NCBI RefSeq assembly: GCF_004331385.1
Contig: NZ_SJON01000002.1
Span: 186,001 to 250,000 of the forward strand
Direction: 5' to 3'
DNA: 64,000 nt
Source of the DNA: Enterobacter quasihormaechei
GTDB taxonomy: Bacteria > Pseudomonadota > Gammaproteobacteria > Enterobacterales > Enterobacteriaceae
The notes below the pieces were generated by a model that did no database searches, was not told where the DNA came from, and saw nothing but the letters and a program-made list of their open reading frames with translations. Shown one piece after another: positions 17,940 through 26,764 of this stretch. Position numbers and translations under genes: made by a program. Every line of letters starts with the position of its first letter. Position 1 is the stretch's first letter.

Positions 17940-19355
17940 TTACACGCCGATATTACGTAATTTCTCCCCTTTCATCAGCTTGCGTTCAATATGTTCCAGG
18001 GTCACGCCTTTGGTTTCCGGGATCAGCCAGAAGGTCACACCGATAAACGCCACGTTCAGTACCGTATAAAGCCAGAAGGTACCTGCCGCGCCAATCGCAT
18101 CCAGCAGCGTCAGGAAGGTCGCGCCAATGATCATGTTCGACACCCAGTTAGTGGTGGTGGAACAGGTGATCCCAAAGTCGCGGCATTTCAGCGGCTGAAT
18201 TTCAGAGCACAGGATCCACACCACCGGCGCGGCGCTCATTGCGTAACCCGCGATGCACATCATAGTCATGCCCACGGAGAGCCAGGAGAGGCCGCTTGAC
18301 GCCGTGCCGTTATCAAACTGCATCAGGCAGTAGCCGAGGATCAGGGTGCCGAGCGCCATCACGCTAAAGCCAATTTTCAGCGCCGGTTTGCGTCCGGCTT
18401 TATCGACGGTGAACACCGCGATAAAGGTCGCGAACATAAAGGTCAGCCCTACCACCAGCGTGGCGATCATCTGCTGTTCGGTCGTGGTAAAACCGGCCAT
18501 TTTGAAGATGCGCGGGGCGTAATACATGATGATGTTCATCCCCGTAAACTGCTGCATCGCCTGCAACAGCATGCCGAGGAACACCGCGCGGCGCACGTTG
18601 CGGTTAGCCTTAAAGAGGGACCAGCCGCCCTGCTTCAGCTTCAGGCTTTCGCGGATTTCGTTTAGCTCTTCACGGGCTTTTTCAGACGTGTCGCGCAGCA
18701 TGCGCAGCACCTCTTCCGCCTCCACGTGGCGTCCTTTTTGCGCCAGCCAGCGCGGGCTGTTCGGCAGGAAAATGACTAACACAATCAGCAGCAACGCGGG
18801 CAGCGCCAGCACGCCAAGCATTGCCCGCCAGTTACCGCTGTAGCTGAAGTACGTATCCGACAGAAACGCCAGCACGATACCGAGCGTCACCATCAGCTGG
18901 TACATGCTGATCATCTTCCCGCGCACGTTTTCGCTCGCCATTTCCGAGAGATAAAGCGGCGCGGTGTAGGAGGCAATACCCACCGCGACGCCCAGCAGCA
19001 CGCGGGACAGCAGCAGCACTTCAACGTTGGTGGCAAACGCCGAGCCAATGGAGCCGGCAACGAACAGGATCGCCCCAACCATCAGGCTGTATTTACGCCC
19101 GAGACGGAACGACAGCCAGCCGTTAAAGAGCGCGCCGATGGCCGCGCCCAGCATCATGCTGCTCACCACCCACTCTTGCAGGCGATTACTTAACGTAAAG
19201 TGATCGGTAATAAAGGGCAGCGCGCCGGCGATAACGCCAATATCCAGGCCAAACAATAAACCGGCGACGGCAGCCGCAACAGAAACAAACTGGTTCATGC
19301 GTCGGGTATCGCGCAACGCAGCGGGCATAAGGGTAGAGTCATTTATAGATGTCAT
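17940..19355 (-). CDS. araE: AraE, arabinose-proton symporter
   Basis: 471 residues, nearly identical to E. coli AraE (472) over long stretches. Twelve membrane helices of the major facilitator sugar-porter type carry RLGRKYS, PESPRWL-like [22 protein letters not shown] and [12 protein letters not shown] signatures. It brings L-arabinose in with protons. ATG 19355 is chosen because AGGAAA lies 5 nt upstream. An AraC site and a CRP site lie upstream at 19437-19482. Confidence 0.96.
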   Translation of the reverse strand: MTSINDSTLMPAALRDTRRMNQFVSVAAAVAGLLFGLDIGVIAGALPFITDHFTLSNRLQEWVVSSMMLGAAIGALFNGWLSFRLGRKYSLMVGAILFVAGSIGSAFATNVEVLLLSRVLLGVAVGIASYTAPLYLSEMASENVRGKMISMYQLMVTLGIVLAFLSDTYFSYSGNWRAMLGVLALPALLLIVLVIFLPNSPRWLAQKGRHVEAEEVLRMLRDTSEKAREELNEIRESLKLKQGGWSLFKANRNVRRAVFLGMLLQAMQQFTGMNIIMYYAPRIFKMAGFTTTEQQMIATLVVGLTFMFATFIAVFTVDKAGRKPALKIGFSVMALGTLILGYCLMQFDNGTASSGLSWLSVGMTMMCIAGYAMSAAPVVWILCSEIQPLKCRDFGITCSTTTNWVSNMIIGATFLTLLDAIGAAGTFWLYTVLNVAFIGVTFWLIPETKGVTLEHIERKLMKGEKLRNIGV

Positions 19356-19436
19356 AGTTTCCTGCCTCAACAGCGAAATTCGTTAAGTGAAATTACGAGA
19401 TACCGGAAGAAAGTGTCAGGTCGGAACTGGTGAAGA

Positions 19437-19453
19437 TATGGATTTTTTCGCTA
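19437..19453 (-). promoter_or_regulatory. AraC half-site upstream of araE
   Basis: Read on the araE strand it is TAGC-GAAAAAA-TCCATA, an exact match to the AraC consensus TAGC-N7-TCCATA. Confidence 0.8.
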
Positions 19454-19466
19454 CGACATACCGATC

Positions 19467-19482
19467 TGTGATGGACATTACA
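19467..19482. promoter_or_regulatory. CRP site upstream of araE
   Basis: TGTGA-TGGACA-TTACA differs from TGTGA-N6-TCACA at one position and sits next to the AraC site, as in the E. coli araE promoter. Confidence 0.65.
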
Positions 19483-19621
19483 ATTTCAAATCAGGGCGAT
19501 TTATCCTTATTTTTTATTAATTAGTTAATATCTAAGCAATAAATGTGTGATACCCGTCATCCATTCCTTTTCAGTATGGATTTTTCATCTTTAAGGATAT
19601 GGATAAAGGCAATTTTGGCGT

Positions 19622-19651
19622 AAAAAAAACCTCCGCCCGAGGGCAGAGGTT
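19622..19651 (-). terminator. Terminator of kduID
   Basis: On the minus strand, a stem GAACCTC-T-GCCC/GGGC-G-GAGGTT is followed by a run of T. It lies 17 bp past the kduD stop. Confidence 0.85.
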
Positions 19652-19667
19652 CTTTATTCAGGATGAA

Positions 19668-20429
19668 TTAACGTGCCAGCCAGCCGCCGTCGACGGCAAC
19701 GGTGTAGCCGTTAATGTAATCCGATGCCGGGGACGCCAGGAACACAACCGGCCCCATCAGATCGCTTGGCAGACCCCAGCGACCCGCTGGAATACGCTCC
19801 AGGATTGCCGCGCTGCGCTCTTCATCCGCACGCAGCTGCTGGGTATTGTTGGTGGCCATGTAGCCCGGCGCAATCGCGTTGACGTTGATGTTGTGCTGCG
19901 CCCACTCGTTTGCCAGCAGACGGGTCACGCCCATCACCGCGCTCTTCGATGCGGTGTAAGACGGCACGCGGATGCCGCCCTGGAAGGAGAGCATAGACGC
20001 GATATTGATGATTTTGCCGCCTTTACCCTGCGCGATAAAGTGCTTCGCCGCCGCCTGGGACATAAAGAACACGCTCTTGATGTTCAGGTTCATGACGTCG
20101 TCCCAGTCCGTTTCGCTGAAGTTAATCGCGTCTTCACGACGGATCAGGCCCGCGTTGTTAACCAGAATATCGATATGACCAAACTCCGCCACCGCGCGAT
20201 CCAGCAGCTCAGGGATCCCGTCGATTTTGCGCAGGTCAGCGGTCAGGCTCAGGAAACGACGGCCCAGCGCGGTGACGCGCTCGATGGTTTCCGTTGGCTC
20301 AACGATGTTAATCCCGACGATATCACAGCCCGCTTCCGCCAGGCCTAACGCCATACCCTGCCCAAGCCCGGTATCACAACCGGAGACGACAGCCACTTTA
20401 CCTTGCAGAGAAAATGCATCCAGAATCAT
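19668..20429 (-). CDS. kduD: KduD, 2-dehydro-3-deoxy-D-gluconate 5-dehydrogenase
   Basis: 253 residues, the E. coli length, a short-chain dehydrogenase. The NAD(H) loop is SGCDTGLGQG, the structural motif LVNNAGL and the active site SYTASKSAV (Y-x-x-x-K) with an upstream serine in IASMLSF. It reduces 2,5-diketo-3-deoxygluconate to KDG in unsaturated uronate breakdown. Second gene of kduID, 63 bp after kduI. Confidence 0.95.
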   Translation of the reverse strand: MILDAFSLQGKVAVVSGCDTGLGQGMALGLAEAGCDIVGINIVEPTETIERVTALGRRFLSLTADLRKIDGIPELLDRAVAEFGHIDILVNNAGLIRREDAINFSETDWDDVMNLNIKSVFFMSQAAAKHFIAQGKGGKIINIASMLSFQGGIRVPSYTASKSAVMGVTRLLANEWAQHNINVNAIAPGYMATNNTQQLRADEERSAAILERIPAGRWGLPSDLMGPVVFLASPASDYINGYTVAVDGGWLAR

Positions 20430-20492
20430 GTTTGTTCCTTAATCGTTCAGCGCCTGTCACCAACAGGCAGATTTATGCTTAACTGCCTGCGG

Positions 20493-21329
20493 CTAGCGCA
20501 GATCCTTAACAGCGACGTGGTCCATATCATCGAAGACCTGGTTTTCACCGACCATACCCCAGATGAAGGTATAGGCTTTCGTCCCCACGCCAGAGTGGAT
20601 AGACCAGCTCGGCGAAATAACCGCCTGCTCGTTATGCATAACGATATGGCGCGTCTCCTGCGGCTGTCCCATCATGTGGAACACGCAGGCATCTTCATCC
20701 ATGTTGAAATAGAAGTAGACTTCCATGCGGCGCTCGTGGGTATGGCACGGCATGGTGTTCCAGAGGTTGCCCGGCGCAAGCTCGGTCAGCCCCATGCTCA
20801 ACTGGCAGGTTTCCAGCACGTCCGGAACGAAGTATTTGTTGATGGTGCGACGGTTGCTGGTGAGGTTATCGCCAAGGGTCACCGGGGAAACGTCCGCAGG
20901 CGTCACTTTTTTGGTTGGGTAGTGGGTGTGTGCCGGGGCGCAGTTGTAGTAGAACTTCGCCGGTTTGCTGGCGTCGACGCTGGCAAAGACCACTTCTTTT
21001 GCGCCTTTACCGACGTACAGCGCGTCGCGGTGGCCGATCTCGTAGCACTGGCCATCGACGGTAATGGTGCCCGCCCCGCCGATGTTAATCACGCCCAGCT
21101 CGCGGCGTTCAAGGAAGTAGCTCACGCCCAGCTGTTTACCCACTTCACCGCCCACGGAGACGGTGTTCGCCACCGGCATAATCCCGCCCACAATAATGCG
21201 GTCAATATGGCTGTAGACCATGGTGTACTTATCGGCTTCGAACACCTGCTCAACTAAAAACTCACCGCGCAGCCCCTGGGTATCCAGCGTTTTTGCGTGC
21301 GCGCTGTGGATGCTTTGTCTGACTTCCAC
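20493..21329 (-). CDS. kduI: KduI, 5-dehydro-4-deoxy-D-glucuronate isomerase
   Basis: 278 residues when started at GTG 21329 (read [13 protein letters not shown]), matching E. coli [13 protein letters not shown] and its 278 residues. GGAGG lies exactly 5 nt upstream of this GTG, whereas an ATG at 21404 would add 25 unrelated residues. The cupin metal site is in [15 protein letters not shown]. It converts DKI to 2,5-diketo-3-deoxygluconate. First gene of kduID, divergent from ogl with KdgR-like boxes between. Confidence 0.95.
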   Translation of the reverse strand: MEVRQSIHSAHAKTLDTQGLRGEFLVEQVFEADKYTMVYSHIDRIIVGGIMPVANTVSVGGEVGKQLGVSYFLERRELGVINIGGAGTITVDGQCYEIGHRDALYVGKGAKEVVFASVDASKPAKFYYNCAPAHTHYPTKKVTPADVSPVTLGDNLTSNRRTINKYFVPDVLETCQLSMGLTELAPGNLWNTMPCHTHERRMEVYFYFNMDEDACVFHMMGQPQETRHIVMHNEQAVISPSWSIHSGVGTKAYTFIWGMVGENQVFDDMDHVAVKDLR

Positions 21330-21440
21330 ATCAACCTCCAGAATGGATCGTGCCCGAAGGCAAAGATAATTAACGAAACAACGTTCCGTTTTCGTGATGA
21401 GCACATATTATCCCCTGCCACAGTGATTTTCAATTGCATT

Positions 21441-21457
21441 TAAAACATCGTTTCATT
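21441..21457. promoter_or_regulatory. KdgR-like box near kduI
   Basis: TAAAACATCGTTTCATT, 112 bp before the kduI GTG. A degenerate relative (AACGAAACAACGTTCCG) lies at 21371-21387, and a partial CRP-like site (GTGATCGAAACAC on the minus strand) near 21484-21499. Confidence 0.7.
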
Positions 21458-21560
21458 TTTTCTGCATGTTTATGCCGGAAATGGTGTTTCGATCACGATA
21501 AATCTATCAGGACGGTCTTCTTATCCATGAAACTGATAAATTGCGCTGTCAGTCACACAT

Positions 21561-21579
21561 AATGAAACATTGTTTTGAT
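21561..21579. promoter_or_regulatory. KdgR-like box near ogl
   Basis: AATGAAACATTGTTTTGAT, 51 bp before the ogl ATG. It differs from the perfect box at 11598 only in the right arm. Confidence 0.78.
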
Positions 21580-21629
21580 AATTTAACACCCAGTTTTCAA
21601 CCCACAATACGCGTTCAAAGGAGTGCATT

Positions 21630-22805
21630 ATGGCTAAAGGTATGCGGGTCAAGCTGAACTACGAGGTCAGCCGCGATCCGGATACAGGCGTGGAAGTCAC
21701 CCGCCTGACCCCACCGGAAGTAACCTGTCATCGCAACTACTTTTACCAGAAGTGCTTCTTTAACGATGGCAGCCATCTGCTGTTCGCCGGGGAGTTCGAC
21801 GGTCACTGGAACTATTACCTGCTGGACCTGAAAAACGCCGAAGCGGTGCAGTTAACTGAAGGTGCGGGGGATAACACCTTTGGCGGCTTCCTCTCCCCGG
21901 ACGATAAATCCTTCTACTATGTGAAGAACGATCGCACCCTGCTGGAGGTGGATTTACAGACGCTGGCGGAGCGTGAAGTGTACCGCGTCCCGGAAGAGTG
22001 GGTCGGCTACGGTACCTGGGTTGCGAACAGCGACTGCACCAGGCTGGTGGGCATTGAAATTGCAAAACGAGACTGGACCCCGCTCAACGACTGGAAAATT
22101 TTTCACGATTTTTTCCACAAAGGGCCGCACTGCCGCCTGCTGCGCGTTGATCTTAAAACGGGTGAAAGCACCACCATTCATGACGAGAAGATTTGGCTGG
22201 GGCATCCCATTTATCGTCCGTTCGATGACAATACCGTGGCCTTCTGTCATGAAGGGCCGCACGACCTGGTTGATGCCCGCATGTGGCTGGTCAACGAGGA
22301 CGGCAGCAACGTGCGGAAAGTGAAAACGCACGCGGAAGGTGAAAGCTGTACGCATGAATTTTGGGTGCCGGACGGCTCCGCGCTGATCTACGTCTCTTAT
22401 CTGAAGGGCCAGCAGGGCCGCACCATCTCCCGCTTCAACCCGGACACCGGCATTAATGAAGCGGTAATGAACATGCCCGCCTGCTCGCACCTGATGAGCA
22501 ATTTTGACGGCACCCTGCTCGTCGGCGACGGTTCCGGCACGCCTGTCGATGTGAAAGACACCGGCGGCTACACCATTGATAACGATCCTTATCTGTATGC
22601 CTTTGACGTGGCGAAGAAAGCGTTTTTCCGCATCGCCCGTCACGACACCTCCTGGGCTACGGTGGCGAACAGCCGCCAGGTAACCCACCCGCATCCGTCC
22701 TTTACGCCGGACGAAAAAGCGGTGCTGTACAGTTCCGATAAAGACGGCAAACCGGCCCTCTATATCGCGAAACTCCCCGAGCAACCTGAAATGTTGCATG
22801 CCTGA
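21630..22805 (+). CDS. ogl: Ogl, oligogalacturonate lyase (PL22)
   Basis: 391 residues (Dickeya Ogl 388), cytoplasmic, without a signal peptide. Seven-bladed beta-propeller repeats such as LLFAGEFDGHWNYYLLDL and FGGFLSPDDKSFYYVKNDR are visible. Metal/substrate residues lie in SCTHEFWVPDG, MPACSHLMSN and the C-terminal TRQVTHPHPSFTPD-like stretch. It splits digalacturonate and unsaturated digalacturonate to monomers. AAAGGAG precedes the ATG by 8 nt. Confidence 0.93.
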   Translation: MAKGMRVKLNYEVSRDPDTGVEVTRLTPPEVTCHRNYFYQKCFFNDGSHLLFAGEFDGHWNYYLLDLKNAEAVQLTEGAGDNTFGGFLSPDDKSFYYVKNDRTLLEVDLQTLAEREVYRVPEEWVGYGTWVANSDCTRLVGIEIAKRDWTPLNDWKIFHDFFHKGPHCRLLRVDLKTGESTTIHDEKIWLGHPIYRPFDDNTVAFCHEGPHDLVDARMWLVNEDGSNVRKVKTHAEGESCTHEFWVPDGSALIYVSYLKGQQGRTISRFNPDTGINEAVMNMPACSHLMSNFDGTLLVGDGSGTPVDVKDTGGYTIDNDPYLYAFDVAKKAFFRIARHDTSWATVANSRQVTHPHPSFTPDEKAVLYSSDKDGKPALYIAKLPEQPEMLHA

Positions 22806-22834
22806 CTTGAGTAAGTGTTTCTGTAACTGGCCTT

Positions 22835-22861
22835 GCCCTCCGATTCGGAGGGCTTTTTTTT
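22835..22861 (+). terminator. Terminator of ogl
   Basis: GCCCTCCGA and TCGGAGGGC form a stem followed by eight T. Confidence 0.93.
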
Positions 22862-22890
22862 GCGAAGAAGGTGGATTATCAGAGTTGTAG

Positions 22891-22917
22891 GCCGGGTAAG
22901 CGTAAGCGCCACCCGGC
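22891..22917. repeat. REP element
   Basis: GCCGGGTAAGCG...CGCCACCCGGC palindrome between the convergent ogl and kdgM, nearly the same as the copy at 17907. Confidence 0.85.
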
Positions 22918-22942
22918 GGTTTTTAGCGAAGAGGGTGGATTA

Positions 22943-23626
22943 TCAGAAGGAATACGCCACGCCTGCACGGAAGCGGGTCTGTCGTTCGTCGGTCTCTTTA
23001 ACCCCCACGTTACCCACCTCAACATACGGCGCCCAGTTTTTATCCCATTTATAGGCCAGCTTGGCGTTATATTCGTTGGAATAATCTTTATTGTTATTTC
23101 GGGCCATCCCTTCAGCGCTTTTCGCGTAAACATAATTCAGCTCGGTACGCCAGTCACCTAATACCCAACCGACCCACGCATCACCACGGTTAACTTTATC
23201 ATCGTCCTTATTTGAGCTTGACGGGTAGCGGGTATATTCGTAACGGTAACGCGCGGCGACGTAGAAGCCATTATCGAAGCTATATTGCACATGCAGATTC
23301 GGTTTATAAATGGTGCGGCTGTCTGTACTTTCAATCGTAAACGCAGGGGTCAGGGCGATATTGTCCGTCGCTTTCCAGCGCCAGCTAATCTGATCTTCAT
23401 GACCGTTCCCCACCACGTCGGCAAAAGGCTGATCCGCCTTGTCACCGCCGGATTTCCACTTCGCTTCAACGGAAAAACCGAAGCCATTATCAAAGCGATG
23501 CGAGACGGCAACACGGTCGGCATTCGAGCCGCTGTCGATATATTCGTGACGCAGATCGACGGTCACAGCGTGGGCCGAAAACGTGCTGGTAATAAGAGAG
23601 GCAAGGACCAGAGATTTTCTAAACAT
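22943..23626 (-). CDS. kdgM: KdgM, oligogalacturonate-specific outer-membrane porin
   Basis: 227 residues with a signal peptide (MFRKSLVLASLITSTFSAHA). The mature protein begins VTVDLRHEYIDSG, typical of KdgM, and alternating amphipathic strands end in a C-terminal phenylalanine (GVAYSF). It forms a small monomeric 12-strand channel that lets oligogalacturonides through the outer membrane. GAGGG lies 7 nt before the ATG and a KdgR-like box lies just upstream. Confidence 0.95.
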   Translation of the reverse strand: MFRKSLVLASLITSTFSAHAVTVDLRHEYIDSGSNADRVAVSHRFDNGFGFSVEAKWKSGGDKADQPFADVVGNGHEDQISWRWKATDNIALTPAFTIESTDSRTIYKPNLHVQYSFDNGFYVAARYRYEYTRYPSSSNKDDDKVNRGDAWVGWVLGDWRTELNYVYAKSAEGMARNNNKDYSNEYNAKLAYKWDKNWAPYVEVGNVGVKETDERQTRFRAGVAYSF

Positions 23627-23640
23627 GAATAAACCCTCAT

Positions 23641-23657
23641 TTAAAATATTGTTTCTT
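23641..23657. promoter_or_regulatory. KdgR-like box upstream of kdgM
   Basis: On the kdgM strand it reads AAGAAACAATATTTTAA; the left arm is consensus and the right arm degenerate. The AT-rich stretch up to 23.9 kb also contains the 10-bp direct repeat CAAAGATCGA at 23704 and 23738. Confidence 0.6.
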
Positions 23658-23898
23658 TTTTATGAAACTTGAGTTTATTTTTTATGCACCGTTATTTTAG
23701 TGACAAAGATCGAAATTATTTGTTTCATTTTTTTTGGCAAAGATCGACGTGAACCCCATCAACAAAAAAAGCGTATTACGCGTAAATTCCAGGAGTGAGA
23801 TCACACTAAGCACTTCGCAATGCGAATAATTAACCGCGCAATGAATATTGCGAGCTTAAGAAAGAACGCAAATGTGTTAAAAAAAGATTCAGCGGGAT

Positions 23899-23923
23899 AA
23901 AAAAAACCTCCCGTAGGGAGGCT
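23899..23923 (-). terminator. Terminator of yqeF
   Basis: CCTCCC/GGGAGG stem followed on the minus strand by eight T, 22 bp past the stop. Confidence 0.88.
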
Positions 23924-23944
23924 TGTTGTGTGCAGAGAGGGAAA

Positions 23945-25123
23945 TTACCGTTCAATAGCCAGCGCCACCCCTTGCCCTCCGCCAATGCAGAGCGTTGCAA
24001 TTCCTTTTCGGGCGTTACGCTTTTTCATTTCGTGGACTAAAGACACCAGAATACGGCAGCCAGAAGCGCCAATGGGATGACCCAGCGCGATCGCCCCGCC
24101 GTTAACGTTGACCCGCAGCGGATCCCATTCCAGCATTTTCCCGACCGAGATTGCCTGTGCAGCAAAGGCTTCGTTGACTTCAATCAGATCCACGTCGCTC
24201 AGCTGCCAGCCCGCCCGCTCCAGACAGCGGCGCGTGGCATAGACCGGCGCAATCCCCATTAACGCCGGATCAACGCCCACGCTGGCAAACGCCTTGATGC
24301 GCGCCAGCACCGGCAGATCCAGCTCCTGGGCTTTGCTTTCACTCATCATCATCACCGCCGCCGCACCGTCGTTGATGGAAGAGGCGTTGCCTGCCGTCAC
24401 AGAACCCAGCGTTTCGAAGGCGGGATCGAGTTTTGCCAGCCCTTCCGCGCTGGCATCGGTGCGCGGCTGCTCGTCGGTATCCACGATGAGCGCTTCGCCG
24501 TTCTGGCGCAGGGTGCTGACCGGTACAATTTCATCGCGAAAGCGCCCGGAATCGATCGCCGCGCGCGCTTTTTGCTGCGAGCTGAGGGCATACGCATCCT
24601 GAAGCTCGCGGCTGATCCCGTATTCCCGCGCCAGGTTCTCCGCCGTCACGCCCATATGGTAATCGTTAAAGGCGTCCCACAGCCCGTCGTGAACCAGGCT
24701 GTCGAGCAGCTGGCTGTTTCCGAGCTGCGCGCCGGTCCGGCTGTCGGTCAGCACGTGCGGAGCGCGGCTCATGTTCTCCTGCCCGCCGGCAATGACCACA
24801 TCCGCTTCACCGCACTGGATGGCCTGTGTCGCAAGATGGAGCGCCTTCAGACCTGATCCACAGACGTCGTTGATGGTGATCGCCGAAACGGTGTTAGGCA
24901 GGCCGCCCTTCAGCGCCGCCTGACGCGCAGGGTTTTGTCCCGCGCCCGCGGTCAGCACCTGGCCCAGGATCACCTCATCAATTTCATGTGCGGCAATCCC
25001 GCTGCGTTCTACCAGCGCTTTTACCACCACGCTGCCAAGATCAACCGCAGAGTGACGCGCAAGCGCTCCCTGAAAACAGCCGATAGCCGTACGTAACGCA
25101 CCCACTATAACGACATCTTTCAT
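23945..25123 (-). CDS. yqeF: YqeF, acetyl-CoA acetyltransferase (thiolase)
   Basis: 392 residues from ATG 25123 ([12 protein letters not shown]), with AGAGG 6 nt upstream; E. coli YqeF has 393. The thiolase cysteines are in [11 protein letters not shown] (about residue 88) and TLCIGGGQG, and the histidine in [15 protein letters not shown]. It joins or splits acetyl-CoA units, in vivo role uncertain. It stands alone between kdgM and a LysR regulator. Confidence 0.93.
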   Translation of the reverse strand: MKDVVIVGALRTAIGCFQGALARHSAVDLGSVVVKALVERSGIAAHEIDEVILGQVLTAGAGQNPARQAALKGGLPNTVSAITINDVCGSGLKALHLATQAIQCGEADVVIAGGQENMSRAPHVLTDSRTGAQLGNSQLLDSLVHDGLWDAFNDYHMGVTAENLAREYGISRELQDAYALSSQQKARAAIDSGRFRDEIVPVSTLRQNGEALIVDTDEQPRTDASAEGLAKLDPAFETLGSVTAGNASSINDGAAAVMMMSESKAQELDLPVLARIKAFASVGVDPALMGIAPVYATRRCLERAGWQLSDVDLIEVNEAFAAQAISVGKMLEWDPLRVNVNGGAIALGHPIGASGCRILVSLVHEMKKRNARKGIATLCIGGGQGVALAIER

Positions 25124-25215
25124 CACGACCTCTGTGCAAAATGACATGACGATAGTAGAGGATTGTTATCAACAATTGACGCAAATGTTTAAAATTAGTG
25201 AGTTTAGTCACAGGA

Positions 25216-26082
25216 TTAGCGTGCGTCCTGCAAGTACTGGCGCAGCCAGCTTCCGGCGACGCCGGGCGGTGTTCGTTTGTTCCATAACAGATCGATAGCA
25301 ATCGACCTCGGCCAGCCCGGCACGTTCAGCTGAACCAGCGATTTCGATGCGGCAAATTCATCCACCAGCGCGCAGGGCAATGCGCACCAGCCAAAGCCCT
25401 GTACCGCCATGCTCAACAGTAACAGGTAATTCGGCGCGGACCAGACCGGCCCGCGCGCAAGGGTGGCTTCCCGTTCGAGATAGGTACTCAGCCGCAGCTC
25501 GCGCCAGCCGTGCAGCTCGTCCGCCTGCGTCTCATGCTGCGCTGCCAGCGGATGTCCGGCAGAGACGTAGATAGCCATCCGCGTTTGCACGGGCAGACGG
25601 GTCGCGCCAATATCGGTCGGGTAGCTGTCGCGCGCTTCCGTGAGGCCAATTTGCGCCCTCTCCTTTTGCAGCAGGTCAATCACGTCTTCCTCTTCCCCAA
25701 TCAGACACTCGAATTCCGTATGCGGAAAACGCCGGTCGAACTGGCTCATCATCTCTTCCAGCACGGCCGGGTTGAGCGTATCGGAGAGAACAAAGGTAAA
25801 ACGCGCCTCCGTTTGCGCCGTTAAGGATACGGCCAGCTCGTCGAGGCGCGCGCTGGCGGCGAGGATCGACTGGACATAGCCCAGCACCTGTTCACCCTGG
25901 GCGGTTAACACCGGGTGACGCGCCGAACGGTCGAACAGCTCAAACCCCAGGTCAGCTTCAAGGTTGGCGATGGAGGTGCTGATGGTGGACTGGCTTTTGC
26001 GCAGCCGTCGGGCCGCAGCGGAAAACGAACCAGCGGCGACGGTTTCAACAAACGCGGTCAGGGCTTCGGGAGAATAACGCAT
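25216..26082 (-). CDS. LysR-type regulator, probable controller of the adjacent PACE pump
   Basis: 288 residues: HTH in GSFSAAARRLRKSQSTISTSIANLE, then a two-lobed effector domain. It is divergent from the PACE efflux gene with 101 bp between the starts. This is the arrangement of aceR-aceI in Acinetobacter, where AceR senses chlorhexidine and activates the pump. By analogy it activates the neighbouring gene in response to an amphipathic cation or diamine. The effector is not readable from sequence. Confidence 0.88.
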   Translation of the reverse strand: MRYSPEALTAFVETVAAGSFSAAARRLRKSQSTISTSIANLEADLGFELFDRSARHPVLTAQGEQVLGYVQSILAASARLDELAVSLTAQTEARFTFVLSDTLNPAVLEEMMSQFDRRFPHTEFECLIGEEEDVIDLLQKERAQIGLTEARDSYPTDIGATRLPVQTRMAIYVSAGHPLAAQHETQADELHGWRELRLSTYLEREATLARGPVWSAPNYLLLLSMAVQGFGWCALPCALVDEFAASKSLVQLNVPGWPRSIAIDLLWNKRTPPGVAGSWLRQYLQDAR

Positions 26083-26183
26083 GATGTATCTACTTTATCG
26101 ATGGATACCATCTTTTATATATCACCTTAAGCGATAACAATAGGCGCCATTCACGCCCCTGCTGGCGAATTCATGAGGTAACT

Positions 26184-26648
26184 ATGCAACATCAGGATGC
26201 ACTCCAACGTAAATTGCCGGAGCGGATCTTCCACGCCGTCTGTTTTGAAGGCATTGCTACGGCGATCCTCGCCCCGACGGCCGCGTGGCTCATGCAGCGC
26301 TCGGTGCTGGAAATGGGTGGGCTCACCATTATTCTGGCGACCACGGCAATGCTCTGGAACATTATCTACAACTTTGGCTTCGACCGTTTCTGGCCCGTAC
26401 AGCGGGTGAAGCGCACGGCGAAAGTGCGCGCCCTGCATGCGCTGGGTTTTGAATGCGGCTTTATCGTGATTGGCGTAACCATCGTTGCCGCCGTGCTGGG
26501 AGTGACGCTGCTTCAGGCATTCACGCTGGAAATAGGTTTCTTCCTGTTCTTCCTGCCGTACACCATGCTCTACAACTGGGCGTACGACACTCTGCGGGAG
26601 AAAATCATCAAGCGCCGCCAGCAGCGACGCGCGCTGGCAAGCGAATGA
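26184..26648 (+). CDS. PACE-family efflux transporter (AceI-like)
   Basis: 154 residues made of two bacterial-transmembrane-pair domains and four helices. Repeat 1 begins RIFHAVCFEGIATAILAPTAAW and repeat 2 begins RALHALGFECGFIVIGVTIV; the conserved acidic residue of each repeat is visible (FEG, FEC). W-N-x-x-Y-N (LWNIIYNFGFDRFWP) and YNWAYD-type motifs end the repeats. The family exports chlorhexidine, other cationic biocides and short diamines by proton exchange. GAGGTAACT precedes the ATG. Confidence 0.92.
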   Translation: MQHQDALQRKLPERIFHAVCFEGIATAILAPTAAWLMQRSVLEMGGLTIILATTAMLWNIIYNFGFDRFWPVQRVKRTAKVRALHALGFECGFIVIGVTIVAAVLGVTLLQAFTLEIGFFLFFLPYTMLYNWAYDTLREKIIKRRQQRRALASE

Positions 26649-26653
26649 TCCTC

Positions 26654-26680
26654 GGGCCGGAGGCGTTCTCCGGCCCTTCA
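26654..26680 (+). terminator. Terminator-like hairpin after the PACE gene
   Basis: GGGCCGGAG pairs perfectly with CTCCGGCCC across a 5-nt loop; only a short T/C-rich tail follows. Confidence 0.6.
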
Positions 26681-26764
26681 CCTGCGAAGCAACGGCGACC
26701 TCAACGCATAATTATGGTAAATTGCACTCCTTTTTGTTCGTTTTATAGTTGATACGTTGCTCTA

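Noticed and set aside
23704..23747. CAAAGATCGA direct repeat upstream of kdgM as an operator pair
   Set aside because: Only 10 bp, spacing 34 bp, not symmetric and in AT-rich DNA; noted with the kdgM box but too weak to call.
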